From DSNY01 sp016861185 (GTDB taxonomy: Bacteria; Pseudomonadota; Gammaproteobacteria; Burkholderiales; Burkholderiaceae_F), in the NCBI GenBank assembly GCA_030263275.1, contig SZOR01000101.1, forward strand, positions 1 through 15,151: 15,151 nt of DNA, in the 5' to 3' direction. Under the pieces are notes generated by a model. That model was not told the origin of the DNA and searched no databases. It was given only the letters and a program-made list of their open reading frames with translations. Every line of letters begins with the position of its first letter. Within the stretch, counting starts at the first letter, position 1. This document shows positions 6,707 through 13,819 of this stretch, piece after piece. A program made the translations under genes and the position numbers.

Positions 6707-7411
6707 TCAGCGCAGGACCGTCTGCAGGAACGCCGCGATGTCGCGGATCTCTTCGGCGCAGACCGAGTGCGGCATCGGGTACTCGTGCCATTGCACCGGA
6801 TGGCCGAGCGCGGTGAGGCGGTCGCGCGACGCGGCGCCGCGCGCGACCGGCACGATCGGGTCGGCGTTGCCGTGCGCGAGGAAGATCGGCACGCGTGCGC
6901 TTGCCGGATGGCGCTCGGCCCCGAAGCGGTCCGCGAGCGGCAGGTAGCACGACAGCGCGACCAGCCCAGCAAGCGGTTGCGGCCGGCGCAGTCCGGTCTG
7001 CAGCGTGATCGCGCCGCCCTGCGAAAACCCGGCGAGCACGATGCGCGCCGGCGGCGTGCCGCGCGCGACTTCGCGTTCGATCAGGCGCTCGATGGCGGCC
7101 TGCGAGGCGCGGATACCCGCTTCGTCCTCGCGCCGCACGAGATCCGTTCCGAGGATGTCGTACCACGCGCGCATCACGTAGCCGCCGTTGATGGTCACCG
7201 GCTGCATCGGCGCATGCGGGAAGACGTAGCGCGCCGGCGGCGCGCCGAGCGCCTCGAGCTCGCTCACCACCGGAACGAAGTCGTAGCCGTCAGCGCCGAG
7301 CCCGTGCAGCCAGATCACCGTGGCATTCGGTTGCGGAACCGTCTGCAGCTCGACGGCTTCGAGTACTTCGGATTGCGGATCGCGGATCGCGGATTGCGAG
7401 GTCTTATTCAT
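6707..7411 (-). CDS. Alpha/beta-hydrolase carboxylesterase (EstB/phospholipase-carboxylesterase family)
   Basis: This 234-residue serine esterase resembles Pseudomonas carboxylesterase II (EstB) and the acyl-protein thioesterase family. It would hydrolyse short-chain or lysophospholipid esters, probably in the cytoplasm, as no signal peptide is seen. The oxyanion strand VIWLHGLGADGYDF lies at residues 32-45. The nucleophile is Ser130 in GFSQGG, Asp184 is in HGNADPIVP and His215 is in YPMPHSV, so the catalytic triad is complete. Family homology begins at about residue 17. The first 14-16 residues (SQSAIRDPQSEV) are encoded by a CGGATYG heptamer repeat and are probably an acquired extension. 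ATG 7411 is the best start available and lacks a strong binding site. It lies downstream of mog on the same strand, about 100 bp away. Confidence 0.9.
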   Translation of the reverse strand: MNKTSQSAIRDPQSEVLEAVELQTVPQPNATVIWLHGLGADGYDFVPVVSELEALGAPPARYVFPHAPMQPVTINGGYVMRAWYDILGTDLVRREDEAGIRASQAAIERLIEREVARGTPPARIVLAGFSQGGAITLQTGLRRPQPLAGLVALSCYLPLADRFGAERHPASARVPIFLAHGNADPIVPVARGAASRDRLTALGHPVQWHEYPMPHSVCAEEIRDIAAFLQTVLR

Positions 7412-7507
7412 CGATGGTCCGTTAGGGGAACTGGTGGCGCGCCTGCTACGGCGGGATTCGCGCAGGCCGCCGTCGGCGCAATCCGCGATCCGCAGTCCGC
7501 GATCCGA
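7368..7507. repeat. Inverted-repeat element with heptamer-repeat arms
   Basis: Two arms of about 31 bp (7368-7398 and 7477-7507) are inverted copies matching at 28 of 31 positions. Each arm is itself four tandem copies of the heptamer CGGATYG with minor variation. The 78 bp between them carry a nested 6-bp hairpin (GCCTGC 7441-7446, GCAGGC 7462-7467). The left arm lies in the first codons of the esterase gene; the right arm lies just past the mog stop. No target-site duplication is evident. Confidence 0.75.
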
Positions 7508-7511
7508 CCAG

Positions 7512-8123
7512 TCAGGCGCGCAGCGCGCCCTTCGGCCGGAACGCCCTGCACACCGCGTCGTTCGTTTCGACGTAGGGTCCGCCGATCAACTGGATGCAGT
7601 AGGGCACCGCAGCGAATATGCCGGGCACCTTGACCGTACCGTCGGCAGCCTTCAGTCCTTCGAGCGTTTCCTGGATCGCCTTCGGCTGACCCGGCAGGTT
7701 GATGATCAGCGCGGCGTGATCGGTGGTCTCGCGCAGCGCGCCGACCTGCCGCGACAGGATCGCCGTGGGTACGAACTCGAGCGAGATGCGCCGCATCTGT
7801 TCGCCGAAGCCCGGCATCTCGCGCGTGGCCACGGCAAGCGTCGCTTCGGGCGTCACGTCGCGCCGCGCGGGACCGGTGCCGCCGGTGGTCAGCACGAGAT
7901 CGCAGCCGACCGCGTCGACCAGTTCGATCAGCGTGGTCTCGATCGTCGCGCGCTCGTCGGGGATCAGACGCTCGTGCGCCTGCCACGGCGACTTCAGCGC
8001 GCGGCCGAGCCACTCGCGCAGCCCGGGCAGGCCCTGGTCCTGATAGACGCCGGCCGCGGCACGATCGGAGATCGACACGAGGCCGACGATCAGCTCGTCC
8101 GGGTGCGCACGCTGTGCCTTCAT
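7512..8123 (-). CDS. mog: Molybdopterin adenylyltransferase Mog
   Basis: This 203-residue enzyme of molybdenum cofactor synthesis adenylylates molybdopterin (MPT + ATP to MPT-AMP) ahead of molybdate insertion by MoeA. Sequence and length match E. coli Mog (195 residues) almost throughout: IVGLVSISDRAAAGVYQDQG at residues 12-31, the signature TTGGTGPARRDVTPEATLAV at 79-98, EMPGFGEQMR, FVPTAILSRQVG, INLPGQPKAI at 141-150 and VPYCIQLIGGPYVET. The MPT-binding GGTG and the acidic residues around Asp20 and Asp89 are kept. ATG 8123 overlaps the darP stop by four bases (ATGA), with GGAGG at 8131-8135 seven nt upstream, so it is translationally coupled to darP. The protein is cytoplasmic. No other moa or moe gene is in the window. 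A longer frame upstream is only the overlap with darP. Confidence 0.96.
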   Translation of the reverse strand: MKAQRAHPDELIVGLVSISDRAAAGVYQDQGLPGLREWLGRALKSPWQAHERLIPDERATIETTLIELVDAVGCDLVLTTGGTGPARRDVTPEATLAVATREMPGFGEQMRRISLEFVPTAILSRQVGALRETTDHAALIINLPGQPKAIQETLEGLKAADGTVKVPGIFAAVPYCIQLIGGPYVETNDAVCRAFRPKGALRA

Positions 8124-8626
8124 TGCCCAGCCTCCGCACCGAGGGTGTCGTGCAGCCAGCGGTACAGCGCGCGCACATGCTTCGGCGGTTCGCCGGTGTC
8201 GCGTTCGCGGCGCGCAGCGCGGATCGTCGCGCGCAGCTGCTGCGCGTCGGCCTGCGGATGTGCGCCGAGGAATTCGGTCAGCGCGCCGTCGTCGTCGAGC
8301 AGCCGGTCGCGCCAGCGCTCGCAGCGGTGCATCAGCGCGACCGCCTCCTTCGAGTCGCCGATGGCGCGGCCGATCGCTGCGCGGATCGCATCGGCGTCGA
8401 CCGAACGCATCAGCTTGCCGATGTACTGCATCTGGCGGCGGCGCGCCTCGTGGCTCGCGATGCGATCGAGGAAGGCGATCGCATCGCGCAGCGCATCCGG
8501 CAGCTCGATGCGCGCGCGCTGCTCGGGCGTGAGCTTCACGAGTTCGGCGCCGAGCACCTGCAGCGCGGTCATCGCCTGCTTGCGCTGCGTCTTGCTCGGG
8601 CGTTCGTCGAGGGTCGGATCGATCAT
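8120..8626 (-). CDS. darP: Ribosome maturation factor DarP (YjgA, DUF615)
   Basis: This 168-residue member of the DarP/YjgA family associates with late 50S ribosomal subunit precursors and aids assembly of the peptidyl-transferase region. The N-terminal KTQRKQAMTALQVLGAELVKL is the family signature, followed by LPDALRDAI, RRRQMQYIGKLMR at about residues 62-74 and the C-terminal RYWLH-like end (RALYRWLHDTLG). The protein is rich in Arg and helical, as expected for an RNA-associated factor. ATG 8626 is the natural start from family length. No Shine-Dalgarno is visible before it and a -10-like hexamer lies only about 8 bp upstream, so the mRNA may have little or no leader. The stop overlaps the mog start. 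The pairing with a divergent pmbA gene is conserved as far as E. coli. Confidence 0.95.
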   Translation of the reverse strand: MIDPTLDERPSKTQRKQAMTALQVLGAELVKLTPEQRARIELPDALRDAIAFLDRIASHEARRRQMQYIGKLMRSVDADAIRAAIGRAIGDSKEAVALMHRCERWRDRLLDDDGALTEFLGAHPQADAQQLRATIRAARRERDTGEPPKHVRALYRWLHDTLGAEAGQ

Positions 8627-8631
8627 CGGCG

Positions 8632-8642
8632 GCTATGATAGC
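8632..8642. promoter_or_regulatory. Overlapping divergent -10 elements between darP and pmbA
   Basis: The palindrome GCTATGATAGC gives TATGAT on + (8634-8639) and TATCAT on -, each one mismatch from TATAAT. The + element would give a leader of roughly 25 nt ending in AGAGGGG (8651-8657) and GAGG (8662-8665) before the pmbA ATG. The - element would start RNA almost at the darP ATG. No convincing -35 hexamer was found on either side. Confidence 0.4.
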
Positions 8643-8670
8643 GGCCCCCGAGAGGGGAAACGAGGTGTCG

Positions 8671-10020
8671 ATGAGCTCGATCTTCTCCCTGCCCGACGAC
8701 CGGCTGAGCGCGCTCGCGCTCGCGGCGCTCGACCACGCAAGATCGCTCGGCGCGAGCGACGCGTCGAGCGAGGTCAGCGAATCGGTCGGTCTGTCGGTGA
8801 CGACGCGCAAGATGAAGGTCGAGACGATCGAGCACACGCGCGACAAGGGACTCGCCGTGACCGTCTACCTCGGCAAGCGCCGCGGGCACGCGTCGACGTC
8901 GGACTTCTCGCCGCAGGCCGTGCGGCAGGCGGTCGAGGCCGCGCACAACATCGCGCGCTTCACGGCGGAGGACGAAGCGGCGGGGCTGCCCGACGACGAC
9001 GCGCTCGAGCGCGCCCCGCGCGCCCTCGACCTGTTCCATCCGTGGGAACTGGACACCGACGCGGCGATCGAGATCGCGCGCCGCTGCGAGCAGGCTGCGT
9101 TCGACGTGAGCCCGCAGATCGTCAACTCCGAAGGCGCGAACGTCTACACGTCGTCGGGACACTTCGTGCTCGCCAACACGCGCGGCTTCGTCGCCGGCTA
9201 TCCGTACTCGCGCCACTCGATCTCGGTGGCGCCGATCGCGAAGGGCCGCGACGGCATGCAGCGCGACGACTGGTACAGCTCGACGCGCGTGCCCGATGAG
9301 CTTGCCGCGCCCGAGGCGATCGGCGAGTACGCCGCGCGGCGCGCGCTGGCGCGGCTGGCGGCGCGCAAGCTGGCGACGCGCCAGTGCCCGATCCTGTTCG
9401 AGGCGCCGCTCGCGTGCGGGCTGCTCGGCAACTTCGTGCAGGCCGCCAGCGGCGGCGCGCTGTACCGCAAGGCGTCTTTCCTCGTCGACGCGCTGGGCGA
9501 GCCGCTGTTCGCCGATCACGTGTCGATCCGCGAGGACCCGTTCGTTCCGCGCGCTTCGGGTTCGAGCCCGTTCGACGAAGAAGGCGTGCGCGGTCTGCAG
9601 CGCGACGTCGTCGCGCGCGGTGTCCTGAACGGCTACTTTCTCTCGAGCTATTCGGCGCGCAAGCTCGGCATGAAGACGACCGGCAATGCCGGCGGGGCGC
9701 ACAACCTCGAGCTGCGGTCGACGCGCACGGCGCCGGGCGACGACTTCGAGGCGATGCTGGGCAAGCTCGGCACCGGCCTGCTGGTGACCGAACTGATCGG
9801 GCAGGGCGTCAACTACGTGACCGGCGACTACTCGCGCGGCGCCTGCGGGTTCTGGGTCGAGCGCGGCGAGATCGCCTACCCGGTCGAGGAGATCACGATC
9901 GCAGGCAACCTGCGCGAGATGTTCCGCCGCATCGAAGCGGTCGGCACCGACACGGTAGTCCGCGGGTCCAAGATCGCCGGTTCGATGATCGTCGAAGGCA
10001 TGACCGTCGGCGGCGCCTGA
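8671..10020 (+). CDS. pmbA: Metalloprotease subunit PmbA (TldE)
   Basis: This 449-residue TldE/PmbA protein compares with about 450 residues in E. coli. With TldD it forms a heterodimeric metalloprotease that trims modified peptides such as microcin B17 and contributes to CcdA antitoxin turnover. The TldE subunit itself lacks the HExxxH zinc motif, as here. Family features include LGASDASSEVSESVGLSVTTR near the N-terminus, SFLVDALGEPLFADHVSIREDP, GGAHNLELRSTRTAPGDDFE and the C-terminal GDYSRGACGFWVERGEIAYP followed by VEEITIAGNL. ATG 8671 is chosen for length and the GAGG five nt before it; the frame is open back to 8635, which would invade the promoter. No tldD gene is in the window, as is usual because the pair is often unlinked. 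It is transcribed divergently from darP. Confidence 0.95.
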   Translation: MSSIFSLPDDRLSALALAALDHARSLGASDASSEVSESVGLSVTTRKMKVETIEHTRDKGLAVTVYLGKRRGHASTSDFSPQAVRQAVEAAHNIARFTAEDEAAGLPDDDALERAPRALDLFHPWELDTDAAIEIARRCEQAAFDVSPQIVNSEGANVYTSSGHFVLANTRGFVAGYPYSRHSISVAPIAKGRDGMQRDDWYSSTRVPDELAAPEAIGEYAARRALARLAARKLATRQCPILFEAPLACGLLGNFVQAASGGALYRKASFLVDALGEPLFADHVSIREDPFVPRASGSSPFDEEGVRGLQRDVVARGVLNGYFLSSYSARKLGMKTTGNAGGAHNLELRSTRTAPGDDFEAMLGKLGTGLLVTELIGQGVNYVTGDYSRGACGFWVERGEIAYPVEEITIAGNLREMFRRIEAVGTDTVVRGSKIAGSMIVEGMTVGGA

Positions 10021-10052
10021 GCCGTCCGTCGCATCCGCGCAGCGCGCTTGGC

Positions 10053-10058
10053 TACAAT
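10053..10058 (+). promoter_or_regulatory. Candidate -10 element for dctP
   Basis: TACAAT in the context GGCTACAATCGCG follows the pmbA stop by 32 bp and resembles betaproteobacterial -10 regions. A good -35 is not evident. A start near 10065 would give a leader of about 105 nt containing the hairpin at 10092-10110. Confidence 0.4.
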
Positions 10059-10091
10059 CGCGCGCAGGACGAGGTGACGTGAGCCCTTCGA

Positions 10092-10110
10092 TCCCGCGCG
10101 GTGCGCGGGA
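10092..10110 (+). other. Hairpin in the dctP leader or pmbA trailer
   Basis: The arms TCCCGCGC (10092-10099) and GCGCGGGA (10103-10110) form a perfect 8-bp stem with a 3-nt loop. No T run follows on either strand, so it is not a standard terminator. It could stabilise the pmbA 3' end or structure the dctP leader. Confidence 0.4.
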
Positions 10111-10170
10111 AGTACAACGCGGCGCGACCTCTCCGCCATCGTGCTGTTCCACAACAACCGAGGAGACTTC

Positions 10171-11280
10171 ATGGAACGTCGTTCCTTCATTCGCAGGGCG
10201 GGCGCGGGCGTGGCCGCAGCCGCCGTCGCAGCGCCTGCGCTGGGCCAGACGGGCCAGCCGGAGATCCGCTGGCGCATGGCCTCGAGCTTTCCGAAATCGC
10301 TCGACACGCTGTTCGGCAGCGGCGACCAGCTCGCCAAGCGCGTGTCCGACGCCACGGGCGGCAAGTTGCAGATCCGCCACTTCGCGGGCGGAGAGATCGT
10401 TCCGCCATTCCAGGTCCTCGACGCGGTCCAGCAGGGCACCGTCGAGGCGGGGCATACCGTCGGCTACTACTACGTCGGCAAGAACAACGCGTGGGCGCTC
10501 GACACGACGCTGCCGTTCGGCCTGAACGCGCGGCAGATGAACGCCTGGCTGTACTTCGGCGGCGGCCAGCAGCTGCTGCGCGAGTTCTACAAGGAGTACG
10601 GCGTCGTCGGCTTTCCCATGGGCAGCACCGGCGTGCAGATGGGCGGCTGGTTCCGCAAGGAACTGCGCGGTCTGGCAGACGTCAAGGGACTGAAGTTCCG
10701 CATCCCGGGCTTCGGCGCGCGCGTGTGGGCTGCCCTCGGCGCGGTGCCCCAATCGCTGCCGGCGGCCGAGGTGTACCAGGCGCTCGAGCGCGGGACGATC
10801 GACGCGACCGAGTTCGTCGGTCCGTACGACGACGAGAAGCTCGGCTTCTACAAGGTCGCGAAGTTCTACTACTACCCGGCGTTCTGGGAGCCGGGCCCGA
10901 TGGTGTCGCTCTATATCAACCAGAAGGCGTGGGACGGGCTGCCTGCCGAATACAGGGCGATCGTCGAGGCGGCCGCGGCCGAGTGCAACGTCACGCTGAC
11001 GGCCAACTACGACGCGAAGAATCCGCCCGCGCTGCAGCGGCTCGTCAATCAGGGCGTGCAGTTGCGCGCGTTCTCTCCCGCGGTGATGCAGGCGGCGTAT
11101 CAGGCGGCGCAGGACATCTACGCCGACGAGCGCGCGAAGAACCCGACTTTCGCGAAGATCTACGAGAGCTGGGACAAGTTCCGCGCCGATCAGCAGCGCT
11201 GGTTCCGCGTGGCCGAACTGTCGATGGAGTCGTTCCGGTCGGCGGCACCCGGGCCGGCGAAGGGCGCGGCGAAGAAGTAG
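10171..11280 (+). CDS. dctP: TRAP transporter periplasmic substrate-binding protein (DctP, TakP-like)
   Basis: This 369-residue periplasmic solute receptor of a tripartite ATP-independent transporter captures an organic acid and delivers it to the DctQM permease, with uptake driven by Na+. The N-terminus ERRSFIRRAGAGVAAAAVAA is a twin-arginine type signal with an AxA-like cleavage region near residue 25 (APALGQ). The mature part, WRMASSFPKSLDTLFGSGDQ, then HTVGYYYVGKNNAWALDTTL, PFGLNARQMNAW and WEPGPMVSLYINQKAWDGLP, is typical of the TakP branch, whose studied member binds 2-oxo acids with sodium. The exact ligand here is inferred only by class. AGGAGA at 10161-10166 sits four nt before the ATG. 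The permease genes are on the opposite strand, converging on this gene, so it has its own promoter. The C-terminus ends in an Ala/Lys-rich tail. Confidence 0.95.
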   Translation: MERRSFIRRAGAGVAAAAVAAPALGQTGQPEIRWRMASSFPKSLDTLFGSGDQLAKRVSDATGGKLQIRHFAGGEIVPPFQVLDAVQQGTVEAGHTVGYYYVGKNNAWALDTTLPFGLNARQMNAWLYFGGGQQLLREFYKEYGVVGFPMGSTGVQMGGWFRKELRGLADVKGLKFRIPGFGARVWAALGAVPQSLPAAEVYQALERGTIDATEFVGPYDDEKLGFYKVAKFYYYPAFWEPGPMVSLYINQKAWDGLPAEYRAIVEAAAAECNVTLTANYDAKNPPALQRLVNQGVQLRAFSPAVMQAAYQAAQDIYADERAKNPTFAKIYESWDKFRADQQRWFRVAELSMESFRSAAPGPAKGAAKK

Positions 11281-11293
11281 TCCGCGCGCACGT

Positions 11294-11328
11294 GACGCGA
11301 ACGGCCGGCGCAGCCGGCCGTTCGCGTC
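11294..11328. terminator. Bidirectional terminator hairpin between dctP and dctM
   Basis: A perfect 16-bp stem (11294-11309 with 11313-11328) has a 3-nt loop and lies between the convergent stops at 11280 and 11338. The very stable GC stem would suit termination from both sides. The T tract is weak on + (TCTT) and absent on -, so part of its role may be mRNA 3'-end protection. Confidence 0.75.
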
Positions 11329-11337
11329 TTCCGGTGG

Positions 11338-13176
11338 CTACTTCTTCTGTGGCTTGAACGCCGCGGCCGGATCGTCGTCGGCCCGAGGCGTCATCGGCAC
11401 GAAGTCCTCGTCCTGCCGCGGCGGCTGCGCGGGCGTCTGCGAGTCGGTGCCGGGCTGAGCGGATGACTCGTCTTCGGCGGGCGGCGGCGGGACGAACTCG
11501 CCGCCGTCCTGTTCGATCTGCTGCTTCTTCAGCTTCGTCGTGTCGAGATCGAGCACGAGCGATGGAAACGCGATGACCATCGCCAGCGCGACAAGCTGCA
11601 CCGTGACGAAGGGTACGACCGCGCGGTAGATGTCCGCCGTCGTGACCTCCTTCGGCGCCACGCTGCGCAGGTAGAACAGCGCGAAGCCGAAAGGCGGCGT
11701 CAGAAACGACGTCTGCATGTTCATCGCGATCATCACGCCGAACCAGACGAGGTTGATGTCGAGCTTGGCCGCAACCGGCCCGATCAGCGGCAGCAGGATG
11801 AAGGCGATCTCGAAGAAGTCGATGAAGAACCCGAGGATGAACACGAGCAGGTTGACGACGATGATGAAGCCGACCACGCCGCCCGGCACCAGCGAAAACA
11901 GATGCTCGACCCACAGGTCGCCGTCGACGCCGCGGAAGGTCAGCGCGAAGACGGTCGACCCGATGAGGATGAACATCACGAAGGTGGTCAGCCGCAGCGT
12001 CGAGTCCATCGCCTCGCGCGTGAGCTTGAGATCCAGCCGGCCGCGGCCCCAGGCGAGCACAAGGGCGCCGACCGCGCCCATCGCGCCGCCTTCGGTCGGC
12101 GTGGCGACGCCGAGGAAGATCGTGCCGAGCACGAGAAAGATCAGCACGAGCGGCGGCGCGAGGACCGCGATGACCTTGTTGTGCGAGACCGAACCGAGCC
12201 AGGCCTGTCCGGCCACGAGCAGCGCGGTCAGCGCGCCGACGTAGTACCACAACGTCGCCTCGAAGGCCGGCAGCGTTTCCATCAGCAACACGAGGGCGAG
12301 CAGCAGCAGCGGCGAGGCCTGCGCGCGCAGCGCCGCGGCGAAGCCCAGTCTGCGCAGCCGGGCGTGCACGGCGCACCACGCGAGCGCGACCGCGATGGCC
12401 AACGGGAAGGCGTAGGGCGCGTCGAGCCCGCGACGCATCAGGAAAAAGATCGCGATCGCCGCCAGCACCAGCGGCAGGTGGTCGGCAAGGGCGCGCGCGA
12501 GCGGGTCCGGCGCGCGCGGCAGCCATTCGGCCGGCGGCAGCGCCGGCAGTGCGCCCGGGCGCACGAGCGAAGTCGCGACGACGAACAGCGCGAGCAGCGT
12601 GACCAGGCCCAGCCCCGGCACGATCGCGCCTTCGTACATGTCGCCGACGGAGACACCGAGCACGTCGGCGAGCACGATCAGCACGAGCGACGGCGGGATG
12701 ATCTGCGCGAGCGTTCCCGACGCGCAGATCACGCCGGACGCGATGCGCTTGTCGTAGCCGTAGCGCAGCATCACGGGCAGCGAGATCAGGCCCATCGCGA
12801 TGACGCTGGCGGCCACGACGCCGGTCGTCGCCGCCAGCAGCGCGCCGACGAAGATCACGGCGTAGGCTACGCCGCCGCGGATCGGACCGAACAGCCGGCC
12901 GATCGTGTCGAGCAGATCCTCGGCCATGCCGCTGCGCTCCAGGATGACCCCCATGAACGTGAAGAAGGGGATCGCGAGCAGCGTCTGGTTCGACATGATG
13001 CCGAAGATGCGCTCGGGCAGCGCCTGCAGCAGCCCCGGGTGCAACATGCCGAGTTCGATGCCAACGAAAGCAAACAGCATCCCGACCGCAGCCAGCGCGA
13101 ACGCGACCGGATAGCCGATCAGCAGGAAGACCACGAGCGCCGCGAACATCAGCGGCGCCATCAGTTCGAGGGCCAT
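11338..13176 (-). CDS. dctM: TRAP transporter large permease (DctM)
   Basis: This 612-residue inner-membrane transport subunit is far longer than the usual DctM of about 430 residues. The N-terminal half shows the family pattern: IGYPVAFALAAVG, LLAIPFFTFMGVILERSGMA at 66-85, GALLAATTGVVAASVIAMG at 111-129 and SGTLAQIIPPSLVLIVLAD at 153-171. The second half resumes at LGTIFLGVATPTEGGAMGAV (350-369) and includes FFIDFFEIAFILLPLIGP and MQTSFLTPPFGFALFYLR (487-504). Residues about 205-340 form the insertion typical of the long TakM-like branch, with extra helices. Residues 545-612 form a hydrophilic, Pro/Asp/Glu-rich tail holding two [DE]FVPxxP motifs. ATG 13176 fits family starts but has no strong binding site. 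It is 30 bp downstream of dctQ and in the same operon. The binding protein gene converges from the other strand. Confidence 0.95.
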   Translation of the reverse strand: MALELMAPLMFAALVVFLLIGYPVAFALAAVGMLFAFVGIELGMLHPGLLQALPERIFGIMSNQTLLAIPFFTFMGVILERSGMAEDLLDTIGRLFGPIRGGVAYAVIFVGALLAATTGVVAASVIAMGLISLPVMLRYGYDKRIASGVICASGTLAQIIPPSLVLIVLADVLGVSVGDMYEGAIVPGLGLVTLLALFVVATSLVRPGALPALPPAEWLPRAPDPLARALADHLPLVLAAIAIFFLMRRGLDAPYAFPLAIAVALAWCAVHARLRRLGFAAALRAQASPLLLLALVLLMETLPAFEATLWYYVGALTALLVAGQAWLGSVSHNKVIAVLAPPLVLIFLVLGTIFLGVATPTEGGAMGAVGALVLAWGRGRLDLKLTREAMDSTLRLTTFVMFILIGSTVFALTFRGVDGDLWVEHLFSLVPGGVVGFIIVVNLLVFILGFFIDFFEIAFILLPLIGPVAAKLDINLVWFGVMIAMNMQTSFLTPPFGFALFYLRSVAPKEVTTADIYRAVVPFVTVQLVALAMVIAFPSLVLDLDTTKLKKQQIEQDGGEFVPPPPAEDESSAQPGTDSQTPAQPPRQDEDFVPMTPRADDDPAAAFKPQKK

Positions 13177-13206
13177 CGTCGGGATCGTGCGGTCCGTGCC
13201 TGTCTT

Positions 13207-13767
13207 CTATTCGGTCTGCGCGTGCGTCGGCAGGTTTTCGTCGGCGCCGGCCGGGTGCCACGGCAGCCGGCCCTGCAGGAACGCGATGCGCTTGACCAGT
13301 TCCGACAGTCCCTGCAGAAGCAGCAGCGCGAAGCCGAGCGGCACCATGATCTTCGCCGGCCAGCGGATCAGCCCGCCCGGATCGTTCGACATCTCGCCGA
13401 TCGCGTACGACCCCCAAGCCATGTGCCAGCCGAAGTAGACGACGACCAGCGATACCGGTAGCAGCATGGCCAGCGTACCGAAGACATCGATCCACGCCTG
13501 CACGCGGGACGAGAGGCGGCTGGCGATCAGATCGATCCGCACGTGCGCGCCCTTCTTCAGCCCGTAGCCCGCGCCGAGCAGAAAAATCGCTCCGAACAGG
13601 TACCACTGCAGTTCGAGCCACGCGTTCGACCCGACGCTGAGCGCATAACGCGCCACCGCGTTGCCGGTCGAGATCAGCGTGACGATCAGCACGAGCCAGA
13701 GCACCACGCGGCCCACGCCCTCGTTCAACGCATCGATCGCGCGCGCGAGCTTCAGCAGCCAGTCCAT
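13207..13767 (-). CDS. dctQ: TRAP transporter small permease (DctQ)
   Basis: This 186-residue small membrane subunit of the TRAP transporter pairs with DctM. Four hydrophobic helices lie at about residues 20-40, 50-68, 95-115 and 137-157. The family signatures WLELQWYLFGAIFLLGAGYG (50-69) and KKGAHVRIDL (71-80) are clear, as is the last helix after IRWPAKIMVPLGF. The cytoplasmic tail ends in a short polar stretch. ATG 13767 is supported by GGAG eight nt upstream (13776-13779 on +) and by normal family length. The gene leads a two-gene operon with dctM 30 bp downstream. A TAGAAT hexamer upstream may be its promoter, so the operon need not depend on argH read-through. Confidence 0.95.
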   Translation of the reverse strand: MDWLLKLARAIDALNEGVGRVVLWLVLIVTLISTGNAVARYALSVGSNAWLELQWYLFGAIFLLGAGYGLKKGAHVRIDLIASRLSSRVQAWIDVFGTLAMLLPVSLVVVYFGWHMAWGSYAIGEMSNDPGGLIRWPAKIMVPLGFALLLLQGLSELVKRIAFLQGRLPWHPAGADENLPTHAQTE

Positions 13768-13819
13768 CCAAAGGTCTCCGGATTCCGTGCGGGGCCGCGG
13801 CCGTCCGCGAGAAGGCGCG

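Noticed and set aside
6499..6972. N-terminal extension of the acetyltransferase frame
   Set aside because: It would run through the REP-like repeat and into the antisense of the esterase gene, and its sequence is Arg/Pro/Ser-rich without GNAT similarity.
8124..8846. N-terminal extension of the mog frame
   Set aside because: It lies over darP in another frame; Mog homology begins at ATG 8123.
7320..9299. A 659-codon + strand frame across esterase, mog, darP and pmbA
   Set aside because: It overlaps four recognised genes on both strands and shows no family pattern.
8671..10020. Microcin-type modified-peptide cluster around pmbA
   Set aside because: No tldD, precursor peptide, cyclodehydratase or exporter gene is nearby; pmbA is a common housekeeping gene next to darP.
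8623..10752. A 709-codon - strand frame opposite pmbA and dctP
   Set aside because: It is antisense to two firmly identified genes and has low-complexity Arg/Ala/Asp composition.
11902..13461. A 519-codon + strand frame rich in Glu, Arg, His and Gln
   Set aside because: It mirrors dctM codons; the repetitive charged composition reflects the complement of hydrophobic codons rather than a real coiled-coil protein.
11045..13771. A 908-codon - strand frame overlapping dctM and dctQ
   Set aside because: It lies in a different frame from the clear DctM/DctQ membrane proteins and has arginine-rich, helix-free composition.
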